A stretch of DNA of 64,000 bases. Origin: a virus. This document shows, piece after piece, positions 29,478 through 36,491 of this stretch. A program made the position numbers and the translations under genes. Location: positions 1 to 64,000 of the IMG/VR virus record IMGVR_UViG_3300008113_000012; one strand, given 5' to 3'. Under the pieces are notes generated by a model that saw only the letters and a program-made list of their open reading frames with translations, did not search any database and had not been told where the DNA came from. Positions within the stretch are counted from its first letter, which is position 1. Every line of letters starts with the position of its first letter.

Positions 29478-30302
29478 ATGACAAAAGTTAATTACTTAAA
29501 CAACAAAGATTTACTAGAAGAAATACACAAAAGCAAAAATACATTCTGCTCATTTACGCAACCAGAGTATCATCGTTATGATTTGATATTGCCAAGTGTA
29601 GATAAAATTAATATTCGAACTATTGCTGAAGCTAAACGAGCGCAGGCAAAACGACAAAGCCAAGAAGCATATGTTGCCCGTAAGGCAGCTGGTGAAAAAG
29701 TTAAACAGGCAGATTGCGAAGTAGATTATAAAAAGATTCAAAAGACTGATGTTGTGTTTCGCATTATGACGTTTGATCATATTCCCCTGAACAATACCCG
29801 TAAAAAGAATCCTAAGACACTTGCTGACCATAGAGATAAAGTTAACTTTCCTCCGTTTCAACACTGGAAGTTTGATGATAAAGACATACTAGTGTGTGTT
29901 GGAAAAAGTCATTGGAAGGGTGATTTAGAAAAAGGCAAGTTTAATAAAGATCACGGGCAAATCACCAATACGCTAGCCCGCATGTATATTAAACTATGCG
30001 AACGCTATGCTACCCGTGGTAATGTTCGTGGCTACACTTACAACGATGAGATGCGTGGGCAGGCTATTCTACAGCTAACACAGATTGGCCTACAATTTGA
30101 CGAATCAAAGTCAGATAATCCATTTGCTTATTTTACTGCCGCAGTTACTAACAGCTTTGTTAGGATTATTAACTTAGAAAAACGTAATCAAAACATCCGT
30201 GATGACTTGTTAGAAATTAATGGCATGAACCCGAGCTATTCTAGAACTGGTTCTGGAGAACATGCTGCCGCTGTTAAGCGTTTCGACGAAACAACTGATT
30301 GA
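29478..30302 (+). CDS. 55: Late-transcription sigma factor gp55
   Basis: The 274-aa product starts MTKVNYLNNKDLLEEI, matching the YVNNKELL start region of T4 gp55. Its core contains KDHGQITNTLARMYIKLCER, then EMRGQAILQLTQIGLQFDES and NPFAYFTAAVTNSFVRIINL, the region-2-like helices that bind the TATAAATA element in gp55. This form is longer than T4 gp55 (185 aa) because of a Lys/Arg-rich insertion between about residues 50 and 150. gp55 binds host core polymerase together with gp33 and the sliding clamp; those partners are not in this window. It carries a near-perfect sigma70 promoter. Confidence 0.87.
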   Translation: MTKVNYLNNKDLLEEIHKSKNTFCSFTQPEYHRYDLILPSVDKINIRTIAEAKRAQAKRQSQEAYVARKAAGEKVKQADCEVDYKKIQKTDVVFRIMTFDHIPLNNTRKKNPKTLADHRDKVNFPPFQHWKFDDKDILVCVGKSHWKGDLEKGKFNKDHGQITNTLARMYIKLCERYATRGNVRGYTYNDEMRGQAILQLTQIGLQFDESKSDNPFAYFTAAVTNSFVRIINLEKRNQNIRDDLLEINGMNPSYSRTGSGEHAAAVKRFDETTD

Positions 30303-30327
30303 CCTGTAGCCTTAAAACAACTATAAT
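30299..30327 (+). promoter_or_regulatory. Sigma70-type promoter for gp47-gp46
   Basis: TTGACC (30299-30304) and TATAAT (30322-30327) are separated by 17 bp. The -35 element overlaps the gp55 stop region. The predicted start is near 30334, just ahead of CGGAGA, so the transcript would have a very short leader before the TTG start of gp47. Confidence 0.75.
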
Positions 30328-30347
30328 AGTGCAACGGAGATACTATA

Positions 30348-31361
30348 TTGAGTAACCTTTTTAAACGAGTAGCCTGCTTTACTGACATTCATTTTGGATT
30401 GAAGTCAAATAGTCAAGTACACAACCAAGACTGCGAAGATTTTGTAGATTGGTATATTGCTAAAGCCAAGGAGCAAGGATGTGACACAGGTATTTTTATG
30501 GGCGATTGGCATCACAACCGCAATAGTCTTAACATTACTACTATGGACTACTCACTTCGAGCACTGGAGAAACTTGGACAGGCTTTTGATCAGTTTTTCT
30601 TTTTTCCAGGTAATCACGATCTTTATTATAAGGATAAGCGTGATATTCATTCAGTAGAGTTTGGCAAGTATATTCCTGGAATTACTGTAGTTCACGAACC
30701 CACTACTATTGGCGACGTTACCTTATGTCCGTGGCTTGTAGGAGACGAATGGCGATCAGTAGGCAAAAAAGGCGGAAAATATATCTTTGGTCACTTTGAA
30801 TTGCCTAGCTTTTTCATGAACGCAATGATACAGATGCCAGATCACGGTGAAATTAATCTCGACAGCTTTAAAGGTTACGAAATGGGATTTAGTGGACACT
30901 TTCACAAGCGTCAGAGACAGCGTAATATGATCTATATTGGAAATGCATTTCCGCATAACTATGCAGATAATTGGGATGACGATCGTGGCATGATGATCTT
31001 AGAGTGGGACGGTGAGCCTGAATATCATACTTGGCCTATGCAGCCTACATTCCGCACAGTTAAATTAAGCGAACTAATTGACAATGCCGATACTATTATT
31101 AAACCTAATCAGCATCTACGTGTCAGTCTCGATATTGATATTAGTTATGAAGAAGCTAGCTTTATTAAAGAGAAGTTTATGGCAGACTATACCATACGTG
31201 AACTTACGCTAATTCCAGAAAAGAAAGAAATTGAAATCAACACAGACATTGACATTCAAGCGTTTGAAAGTGTAGATCAAATTGTCAGCAATCAATTGAT
31301 TAATATTGAAAGTGATACATTTGACAAAAAAGTACTGTTGGAGATTTATAACAGCTTATGA
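30348..31361 (+). CDS. 47: Recombination endonuclease subunit gp47 (Mre11/SbcD family)
   Basis: This is a calcineurin-like phosphoesterase with all the metal-binding motifs in order: TDIHFG (D13, H15), MGDWHHN (D53, H55/H56), PGNHD (N89, H90), IFGHFEL and SGHFHKRQ. With gp46 it forms the Mre11-Rad50-type complex that resects DNA ends for phage recombination and recombination-primed replication. The product is 337 aa, almost the same as T4 gp47 (339). The start is a TTG at 30348 with GGAG nine bases upstream; no suitable ATG exists before the first catalytic motif. The last bases overlap gp46 (ATGA). Confidence 0.95.
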   Translation: MSNLFKRVACFTDIHFGLKSNSQVHNQDCEDFVDWYIAKAKEQGCDTGIFMGDWHHNRNSLNITTMDYSLRALEKLGQAFDQFFFFPGNHDLYYKDKRDIHSVEFGKYIPGITVVHEPTTIGDVTLCPWLVGDEWRSVGKKGGKYIFGHFELPSFFMNAMIQMPDHGEINLDSFKGYEMGFSGHFHKRQRQRNMIYIGNAFPHNYADNWDDDRGMMILEWDGEPEYHTWPMQPTFRTVKLSELIDNADTIIKPNQHLRVSLDIDISYEEASFIKEKFMADYTIRELTLIPEKKEIEINTDIDIQAFESVDQIVSNQLINIESDTFDKKVLLEIYNSL

Positions 31362-33136
31362 TAAAAATTAAAGATTTAACAGTAAAAAACTTTATGAGTG
31401 TGGGCAATCAAACTCAGGCAGTAGATTTTGGTCGAGAGCAATTAACCCTTGTGTTAGGTGAAAACTTAGATCAAGGCGGGGATGACAGCGGCTCGAGAAA
31501 CGGAACTGGTAAAACTACCATTGTTAATGCACTAAGTTTTGCATTATTCGGCACTGCACTAACTAACATTAAAAAAGACAATCTGATTAATAAGATAAAC
31601 AACAGGAACATGTTAGTTACCTTAACGTTTGAAAAAGACGGTAACAAATATAAGATCGAGCGTGGGCGTAAACCTACAATCATGAAGTTCTATGTTAACA
31701 ATCAAGAGCAGAGTGCAGAGTCTACTGATGATAGTCAGGGTGACATGCGTGAAACGCAAAAGGATATTGACGAGTTGTTAGGAATGAGTCACGATATGTT
31801 TAAACACATTGTAGCTCTTAACACCTATACAGAACCGTTTCTCAGCTTGAAAGCTAATGAGCAACGTGAGATCATTGAGCAGTTGTTGGGCATTACTCTG
31901 TTATCAGAGAAAGCAGACACGCTTAAAGAACAGATTAGACAGACTAAAGAAAATATCTTTCAAGAAACAGCAGATATTGAAGCTGCTAAAAAGTCTAACG
32001 AAAAAATACAAGTAAGTATTACTGGTTTAGAAACTAGGCAATCAGCCTGGTATGCTCAACAGAAGACAGACTGTGCAAAAATTGAACAGAGCATTGCAGA
32101 ACTGCAAAGTGTTGATATTGAAAAAGAGCTTGTGCAACATGCTAAGTTAAAACAATATGACGAACATGCGGCTAAGATTAAAAGCCTTAACAAAGAAAAG
32201 GCCACACTAGAAACTGCTGTTATACAAGCTGACAAGACTGTAGCAAAATATACTAAAGAAGTAGAGCAGTTAAAAAATAAAACTTGTCCTGCGTGTGAGC
32301 AAGGGTTACATAGCCACAAGCACGAAGAAATGACTACCGGTGCTGAAAAGAACTTAGCAGATGCTGTTGCATATTTAGAAAGTATTAGTGATAGCTATGC
32401 AACTGTGCTTCAAGAGTTAGAGACTATAGGTGATATCAACGGCAGACCGCAGACTTACTACGACACTGTCGAAGAAGCATTAAAGCATCAAAACAATCTA
32501 ACAAGTCTAGAAGAAGCATTGACTAGGAGACATACAGAAACTGATCCTTATCAAGAACAAATTGATGATCTTAAGCATACTGCTATGCAAGATATCTCAT
32601 GGGATAATGTTAATTTGTTGAATAGTATGAAGGATCATCAAGAGTTCTTGTTAAAATTACTAACAAACAAAGATAGTTTTATCCGTAAAAAGATCATAGA
32701 TCAGAACCTTGCCTATTTGAATAACAGGCTTACGTACTATCTTGACAAGATGGGATTACCGCATCAAGTTAGTTTCTTAAACGACTTAAACGTTGAGATT
32801 ACACAGTTAGGACAGGATCTAGATTTTGATAACTTGTCTCGTGGCGAACGCAATCGTTTAATCTTAGGATTAAGCTGGGCGTTCCGTGATGTGTGGGAAA
32901 GTCTGTATCAAAGCATTAACTTATTGTTTGTTGACGAGCTTATCGACAACGGATTAGATGCAAACGGTGTAGAAAATGCGTTAGGTGTACTTAAGAAGAT
33001 GGCACGTGAACGTAAGAAGAACATTTTCTTAATCTCACACAAAGATGAATTGATTGGTCGTGTTAATAATGTACTTAAAGTTGTTAAGGAAAACGGCTTT
33101 ACCAGCTATGCAAACGATATTGAGGTTACAGAATAA
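31358..33136 (+). CDS. 46: Recombination endonuclease subunit gp46 (Rad50/SbcC family)
   Basis: The 592-aa ABC-type ATPase has Walker A GSRNGTGKT (residues 45-53), long coiled-coil arms, a zinc-hook CPAC at 310-313 in the middle, an ABC signature NLSRGERNRLILGLS near 492, and Walker B INLLFVDELID near 520, followed by FLISHKDE (H-loop). T4 gp46 is 560 aa. It overlaps gp47 by four bases (ATGA), so the two subunits are translationally coupled. It holds DNA ends and drives gp47 nuclease activity with ATP. Confidence 0.96.
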   Translation: MIKIKDLTVKNFMSVGNQTQAVDFGREQLTLVLGENLDQGGDDSGSRNGTGKTTIVNALSFALFGTALTNIKKDNLINKINNRNMLVTLTFEKDGNKYKIERGRKPTIMKFYVNNQEQSAESTDDSQGDMRETQKDIDELLGMSHDMFKHIVALNTYTEPFLSLKANEQREIIEQLLGITLLSEKADTLKEQIRQTKENIFQETADIEAAKKSNEKIQVSITGLETRQSAWYAQQKTDCAKIEQSIAELQSVDIEKELVQHAKLKQYDEHAAKIKSLNKEKATLETAVIQADKTVAKYTKEVEQLKNKTCPACEQGLHSHKHEEMTTGAEKNLADAVAYLESISDSYATVLQELETIGDINGRPQTYYDTVEEALKHQNNLTSLEEALTRRHTETDPYQEQIDDLKHTAMQDISWDNVNLLNSMKDHQEFLLKLLTNKDSFIRKKIIDQNLAYLNNRLTYYLDKMGLPHQVSFLNDLNVEITQLGQDLDFDNLSRGERNRLILGLSWAFRDVWESLYQSINLLFVDELIDNGLDANGVENALGVLKKMARERKKNIFLISHKDELIGRVNNVLKVVKENGFTSYANDIEVTE

Positions 33137-33409
33137 ATGAGCGAGAGTCTGCATGATCAGTTAATGAAAGAGTTTCGAAAGTATTTTGAAAATTATCAAG
33201 ACTGGGCTATGAATCAGACTCACGCAGCAGGCATGAGAACTAGGGCAAACTTATTAGAAATTAGACGACTTTCTAGAGAACTTAGAATAGATATTCTAGA
33301 AACTCGCAGAACGTTTCCAAAAATTAAATCACCAAAATATAGAGAAGCAAAGTTAAAAGAACAGCTCGCTCAAAAACAACAGGCACAAGGCGACAGCGGC
33401 ACTAACTAA
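33137..33409 (+). CDS. Small basic protein, histone H1-like (Hc1-type) helical region
   Basis: The 90-aa product begins immediately after the gp46 stop (TAAATG). Residues ~28-60 read HAAGMRTRANLLEIRRLSRE and continue LRIDILETRR. This resembles the bacterial Hc1/histone-H1-like repeat, usually AAGtRARkaLqEIkkLaqeiRkei. The tail is Lys/Gln-rich. The family includes DNA-binding nucleoid proteins, and similar short proteins accompany gp46 in related phages as far as I recall. It could bind DNA near the recombination complex; that role is inference. No enzymatic motif is present. Confidence 0.6.
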   Translation: MSESLHDQLMKEFRKYFENYQDWAMNQTHAAGMRTRANLLEIRRLSRELRIDILETRRTFPKIKSPKYREAKLKEQLAQKQQAQGDSGTN

Positions 33410-33413
33410 GTGC

Positions 33414-33851
33414 ATGTCATGGTATTATCAAGGAACTTTAATCGAAGCTTTACCCGAAGAGTGTATTGGCTTTGTTTATTGCATCACTAATAACATAACT
33501 GGTCGCAAATATATAGGCAAGAAATTAGCAAAATTCTCTAAAACAACTTATAAAACAGTAAAACTCAAAAACGGCAACAAGAAGAAAAAGAAGATTCGTT
33601 CTAAAATTGATTCTGACTGGCGTGAATACTATGGCTCAAGCGACCATCTAACAAAAGATATAGAAACTCTAGGCGCAGAGAATTTCAAAAGAGAAATACT
33701 TTACTACTGCACATCAAAGGCTGAATGTTCATACATCGAGGCAAGAGAACAATTTACAAGACGTGTTCTCGAAAGTGACGACTACTACAACGGACACATT
33801 GCTGTTCGTGTACACGGAAGTCATATCAAAGGCAAACAACTAAACGGTTAA
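33414..33851 (+). CDS. GIY-YIG-like endonuclease
   Basis: The 145-aa product contains ECIGFVYCITNNITGRKYIG (GFVY at 19-22 and KYIG at 32-35), the two beta strands of a GIY-YIG nuclease fold. It is followed by a Lys-rich stretch, then WREYYGSSDHL and later EREQF-like and DDYYNGHIAVRVHG motifs. T4-like phages carry both free-standing homing endonucleases and small conserved GIY-YIG proteins in this genomic region. The Lys-rich insertion replaces the usual catalytic Arg helix, so activity is uncertain. It starts four bases after the preceding gene and belongs to the same early operon. It does not interrupt another gene. Confidence 0.68.
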   Translation: MSWYYQGTLIEALPEECIGFVYCITNNITGRKYIGKKLAKFSKTTYKTVKLKNGNKKKKKIRSKIDSDWREYYGSSDHLTKDIETLGAENFKREILYYCTSKAECSYIEAREQFTRRVLESDDYYNGHIAVRVHGSHIKGKQLNG

Positions 33852-34084
33852 AGCTCGCACAGGCTAATTTCGTGTGCCGAACAGTAGAAACCTGGACTCA
33901 GTGTCGCAGGGATCCGTAGACTCTTGCCGTTAAGAGCACTCAATCAGTATCCTTTACAGGACCAGGATCGCAAAGCTGCCGCGGTTTGATTGTTTTAAGG
34001 AAATAAAGGCAAAAAGAGGGGAAATAAGCCCCACGTTTGCATGTATGTTAGCGTATGCATGTAGGCCGCCGTCATAATAAAGAC

Positions 34085-34124
34085 ACAGCTCGAGGTACCG
34101 GATGACCGCCTCTGTAACTGCTGT
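34085..34124 (+). ncRNA. Candidate structured RNA element (three-tier stem)
   Basis: ACAGC (34085-34089) pairs with GCTGT (34120-34124). Inside, GAGG (34092-34095) pairs with CCTC (34109-34112), and CGG/CCG closes an ATGA loop. Strand is assumed to be that of the flanking genes. Function unknown; the element lies in a non-coding region with further hairpins. Confidence 0.4.
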
Positions 34125-34154
34125 AACGCTAAGTGGATTGTGCAACTCAGATAA

Positions 34155-34197
34155 TGTTCAATTTTCTTTGCCCGCAAGGGCAAAGTGTGACTGAACA
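34155..34197 (+). ncRNA. Nested stem-loop with GCAA tetraloop
   Basis: CTTTGCCC (34166-34173) pairs perfectly with GGGCAAAG (34178-34185) around a GCAA tetraloop, enclosed by TGTTCA (34155-34160) and TGAACA (34192-34197). There is no downstream T-run, so it is not a standard terminator. AGATAAT motifs flank it on both sides. Confidence 0.45.
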
Positions 34198-34270
34198 ATC
34201 TAGATAATATTTAAACTGCTTCGCAGCAATTAATAAAAGAAAAATAGTTCGAGCTGAAAAGCGAAGAACT

Positions 34271-34288
34271 GATGTACGCAAGTACATC
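34271..34288 (+). ncRNA. Perfect 7-bp hairpin with GCAA loop before a late promoter
   Basis: GATGTAC and GTACATC flank GCAA. It ends four bases before the AATAAATA promoter element at 34292, so on the plus strand it would be at the 3' end of an incoming transcript rather than in the leader of the following gene. Confidence 0.45.
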
Positions 34289-34291
34289 ATT

Positions 34292-34299
34292 AATAAATA
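34292..34299 (+). promoter_or_regulatory. Candidate T4-type late promoter
   Basis: AATAAATA followed by CACTACTATG. The ATG at 34307 follows after only seven bases and no Shine-Dalgarno is visible, so the transcript would be almost leaderless. Confidence 0.4.
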
Positions 34300-34306
34300 C
34301 ACTACT

Positions 34307-35383
34307 ATGAAAATATATGAAATTGTTACTGAAGATCGTGCTAATGAAGGGATAGCTGACATTGCTAAAGGGGCAGCTACGGGTATAGCTAAAGGGGCTA
34401 AATGGGCTAAAGATGCTATTACCGGAACTAAAGCAGGTGCTGAAGTAGCTAAGGATGCTGGAAAAGCAAAGAAAGGTGTTGAAGTAGCTAAAGATGTGGC
34501 AAAAAATGCTGACAAGCTAAAGGTATCTGCAGAAGCAATGTCCAAAGTTAAGTCATTTGGCAGTGCTTTCATGTCTATATTAAGTGCGCTAGGTATAACA
34601 TACTTTGTCTATGAGTACTGGACTGAGATATTAAAACTTGAAGCAGAGTGGACTGAGTATAATAATGCAATTAAATCAAAGACTCAAGTGCCGTCAACTA
34701 ATAAATTTGCTGGCAAAGATTACGAAACAGCACTAAACGAAGCAGAGAACATGCGTTCGGACCTATTAGGTAAAGCAGTTGCTGGATGTTTAACGTCTGC
34801 AGGAATATTTGGAAAAGTAGTGCAAGTGTTTGGAACATTATTTAAAGCACTTCCTGTATTTGGTCCGCTAATAGGATCAACTATTGTAGGCGCAGGCTGG
34901 ATTATATCTAAAATAGAAATTGCACGAGCACCGTTTTTAATTTGGTTAGAAACTACTGACTCTGGTAAAGAGTTTATGAAGAATGTTTTTGTAGTGCTTA
35001 TTCTCGGCGGAACTGGCAAAGTTGCCGCCGATGCGGTTGATGCTCTTATGAAGTTAGCTGATATTGCAGTTGAGTTTATTAACGAAAAGTTTGGAACTAA
35101 CATTAAGAAACCTTCTGATACAGGTTTAGGTACAAAAATTAAACCAGATGCAGAAGCAGAAAAAGAAATAGATGCAAATATAAAAACTATTGACGGTGTT
35201 CCTGCTACTACAGCTGATGGTTACTTAAGATCTGATAGACCGTTCTGGGTACACAATAAAGTCAAATGGGAAATTGAAAAGCAAATGAATAAAGGACAGC
35301 CTAATCCTTTAGATAGTATCCCTAAGAATCCAAAATTAACTTATCCAACTGACTTGTTTAGAAATCTAAACTATGCAGGTTAA
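34307..35383 (+). CDS. Membrane-segment protein, function unknown
   Basis: The 358-aa product starts MKIYEIVTED and has an Ala/Lys-rich amphipathic region (IAKGAATGIAKGAKWAKDA, residues 18-36, and further KDAGKAKKGVEVAKD repeats). A hydrophobic segment follows (84-104), then a long hydrophobic hairpin region (about 152-202) and another segment (224-240). The C-terminal 100 residues are polar. No catalytic motif is seen. The IYE near the N-terminus fits the I/L-x-E cleavage preference of T4 gp21, so a protease-processed internal head or ejected protein is possible; that is inference. It ends tail-to-tail with the gp51-like gene, overlapping stop codons. I do not recognise a family. Confidence 0.68.
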   Translation: MKIYEIVTEDRANEGIADIAKGAATGIAKGAKWAKDAITGTKAGAEVAKDAGKAKKGVEVAKDVAKNADKLKVSAEAMSKVKSFGSAFMSILSALGITYFVYEYWTEILKLEAEWTEYNNAIKSKTQVPSTNKFAGKDYETALNEAENMRSDLLGKAVAGCLTSAGIFGKVVQVFGTLFKALPVFGPLIGSTIVGAGWIISKIEIARAPFLIWLETTDSGKEFMKNVFVVLILGGTGKVAADAVDALMKLADIAVEFINEKFGTNIKKPSDTGLGTKIKPDAEAEKEIDANIKTIDGVPATTADGYLRSDRPFWVHNKVKWEIEKQMNKGQPNPLDSIPKNPKLTYPTDLFRNLNYAG

Positions 35384-35610
35384 ATTAAGTTAATGCCGCT
35401 TTTCTTAGTGGCTTCGATATTTTCTTTAATTATTTCGTTTATAATTGTGCGATCTTCATACGAGTATGTATGAAACAGTAATTCGCTACTAACACCACCT
35501 CGCATATACCAACTTATGCGAAATATCTCGTCTTTTATACTTTTTATTTCGAATTCTAAGCCCTTAACAAATCCCTCAATCTCAGAGTTTGAGAGACGTA
35601 AGAGCTTCAT
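35380..35610 (-). CDS. 51: Baseplate hub assembly protein, gp51-like
   Basis: The 76-aa product has EIFRISWYMRGGVSSELLFH followed by TIINEIIKENIEATKKSGI. This WYMRGG pattern occurs in short proteins next to gp26 in T4-like phages. In T4 the hub assembly catalyst gp51 (249 aa) lies directly after gp26, so position also fits; the length does not, and homology to T4 gp51 is not demonstrable by eye. The start overlaps the gp26 stop by four bases (ATGA). The stop codon overlaps that of the convergent gene at 34307-35383. Confidence 0.55.
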   Translation of the reverse strand: MKLLRLSNSEIEGFVKGLEFEIKSIKDEIFRISWYMRGGVSSELLFHTYSYEDRTIINEIIKENIEATKKSGINLI

Positions 35611-36431
35611 ACGAAAAAATTTGCTTGGTCCAATGTGATAGTAATAGAGTTTTCAGCACTGCAACTAGAGCATAGAACAGGCTGCGGCGGCATACCCCAA
35701 GCTTCTTTGTTTTCTTCTAATTTGTTCTTAATTAATTTATAAGTATCTCGCTCAGTGTTGCGCAACCATTCTTCGATATGCACTTTTTCAGTTACTAGTA
35801 TACCTTCAACTTGAACGCTTTCGATTGCAGTTAAAAACAATTGCAATTGCAACTCCGATAAATCTTTATAAATTTGATCTACTTGTTGTTGTCTATTGTC
35901 ATCAGTTAAATCGGCAGTTTGAAACAATGTCTTTTGTAATTTAAAGTTCTCAATACTAAAATAACTCATTTCTTCATACTGTAACGGACGTATTCTAATA
36001 GTTAACGTATCAGAAACGGCAATTGCATTAACAAATTTTAAATTATTAAAGTGATCTAACAGTTTACCTAACTCAATCTCATATTCATTTTCTGATTCAC
36101 ATTTTTGACAAGTCTGTGTAACAGTCATTTTTTCGCCAAAGGTAGCAATACGTATAGCAATTAACAGTGCATCAATATCAATACTAGGCATTGTTTTTGC
36201 ATTTTTAATATATGGACAGCAACTTTCAATTACTTTAGCAGTAGCTTCTCCAGTAAATAATGCGTCTGGAGTTTTCATAATGATTTCGTCCATGCCGCTC
36301 ATAGCAAACACGGGAACATTGTTATAATCGCCGATTAACGAACCAGGTTCATAGTATAAACCCTTGCTAGGCAACGAAACATAGACTTTTGGCTGTCTAA
36401 AAAACTTTTGTAATGGATTTGGCTGGCTCAT
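35607..36431 (-). CDS. 26: Baseplate hub subunit gp26-like, zinc-ribbon type
   Basis: The 274-aa product contains KVYVSLPSKGLYYEPGSL, then SGMDEIIMKTPDALFTGEA and a pair of CxxC motifs far apart (C108-x2-C111 and C254-x2-C257), which together could bind one zinc ion. This architecture is that of the T4-type gp26 baseplate hub/assembly family in marine phages. In T4, gp26 is required for hub assembly. The gene is transcribed with the gp51-like gene from a minus-strand late promoter shared back to back with the tape-measure promoter. Confidence 0.75.
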   Translation of the reverse strand: MSQPNPLQKFFRQPKVYVSLPSKGLYYEPGSLIGDYNNVPVFAMSGMDEIIMKTPDALFTGEATAKVIESCCPYIKNAKTMPSIDIDALLIAIRIATFGEKMTVTQTCQKCESENEYEIELGKLLDHFNNLKFVNAIAVSDTLTIRIRPLQYEEMSYFSIENFKLQKTLFQTADLTDDNRQQQVDQIYKDLSELQLQLFLTAIESVQVEGILVTEKVHIEEWLRNTERDTYKLIKNKLEENKEAWGMPPQPVLCSSCSAENSITITLDQANFFV

Positions 36432-36441
36432 GATTAGTTCC

Positions 36442-36449
36442 GATAAATA
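36442..36449 (+). promoter_or_regulatory. Candidate T4-type late promoter for tape measure/head operon
   Basis: GATAAATA followed by TATTAACCG, 42 nt upstream of the ATG at 36492. Same form as the site at 45340. It lies 10 bp from the opposing late promoter for gp26. Confidence 0.55.
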
Positions 36450-36458
36450 TATTAACCG

Positions 36459-36466
36459 TATTTATA
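36459..36466 (-). promoter_or_regulatory. T4-type late promoter for gp26, exact consensus
   Basis: The minus strand reads TATAAATA, the exact T4 late consensus, followed by CGG and a 27-nt stretch to the ATG at 36431. Because the opposing late site is only 10 bp away, the two promoters are interleaved and divergent transcripts would overlap. Confidence 0.7.
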
Positions 36467-36491
36467 TACGCAGATTTCACCTGGAAAAATA

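Larger units (their letters stand above)
33852..34306. other. 455-nt non-coding, hairpin-rich region
   Basis: No convincing gene lies here; frames are short and lack ribosome sites. The stretch contains many perfect inverted repeats: GCACA/TGTGC (33857, 33873), CTCTT/AAGAG (33921, 33932), CAATCA/TGATTG (33941, 33987), GGGG/CCCC (34018, 34029), a three-tier stem at 34085-34124, a nested stem with a GCAA loop at 34155-34197, and GATGTAC/GTACATC with a GCAA loop at 34271-34288. No tRNA cloverleaf with a TTCGA arm was found. It separates the early island from the next late gene. Confidence 0.7.

Noticed and set aside
33414-33851. Mobile homing endonuclease insertion
   Set aside because: The gene sits in frame with the early operon spacing, with no disrupted target gene or different base composition, so recent invasion is not supported.
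33852-34306. tRNA gene or group I intron
   Set aside because: No TTCGA T-arm with a paired acceptor stem, and no P7/R-S core. The flanking genes are complete and unrelated, so nothing is interrupted.
34147-34572. 141-codon minus-strand frame over the non-coding region and the start of the 34307 gene
   Set aside because: Half of it is antisense to Ala/Lys repeats and the rest crosses strong hairpins; no family resemblance.
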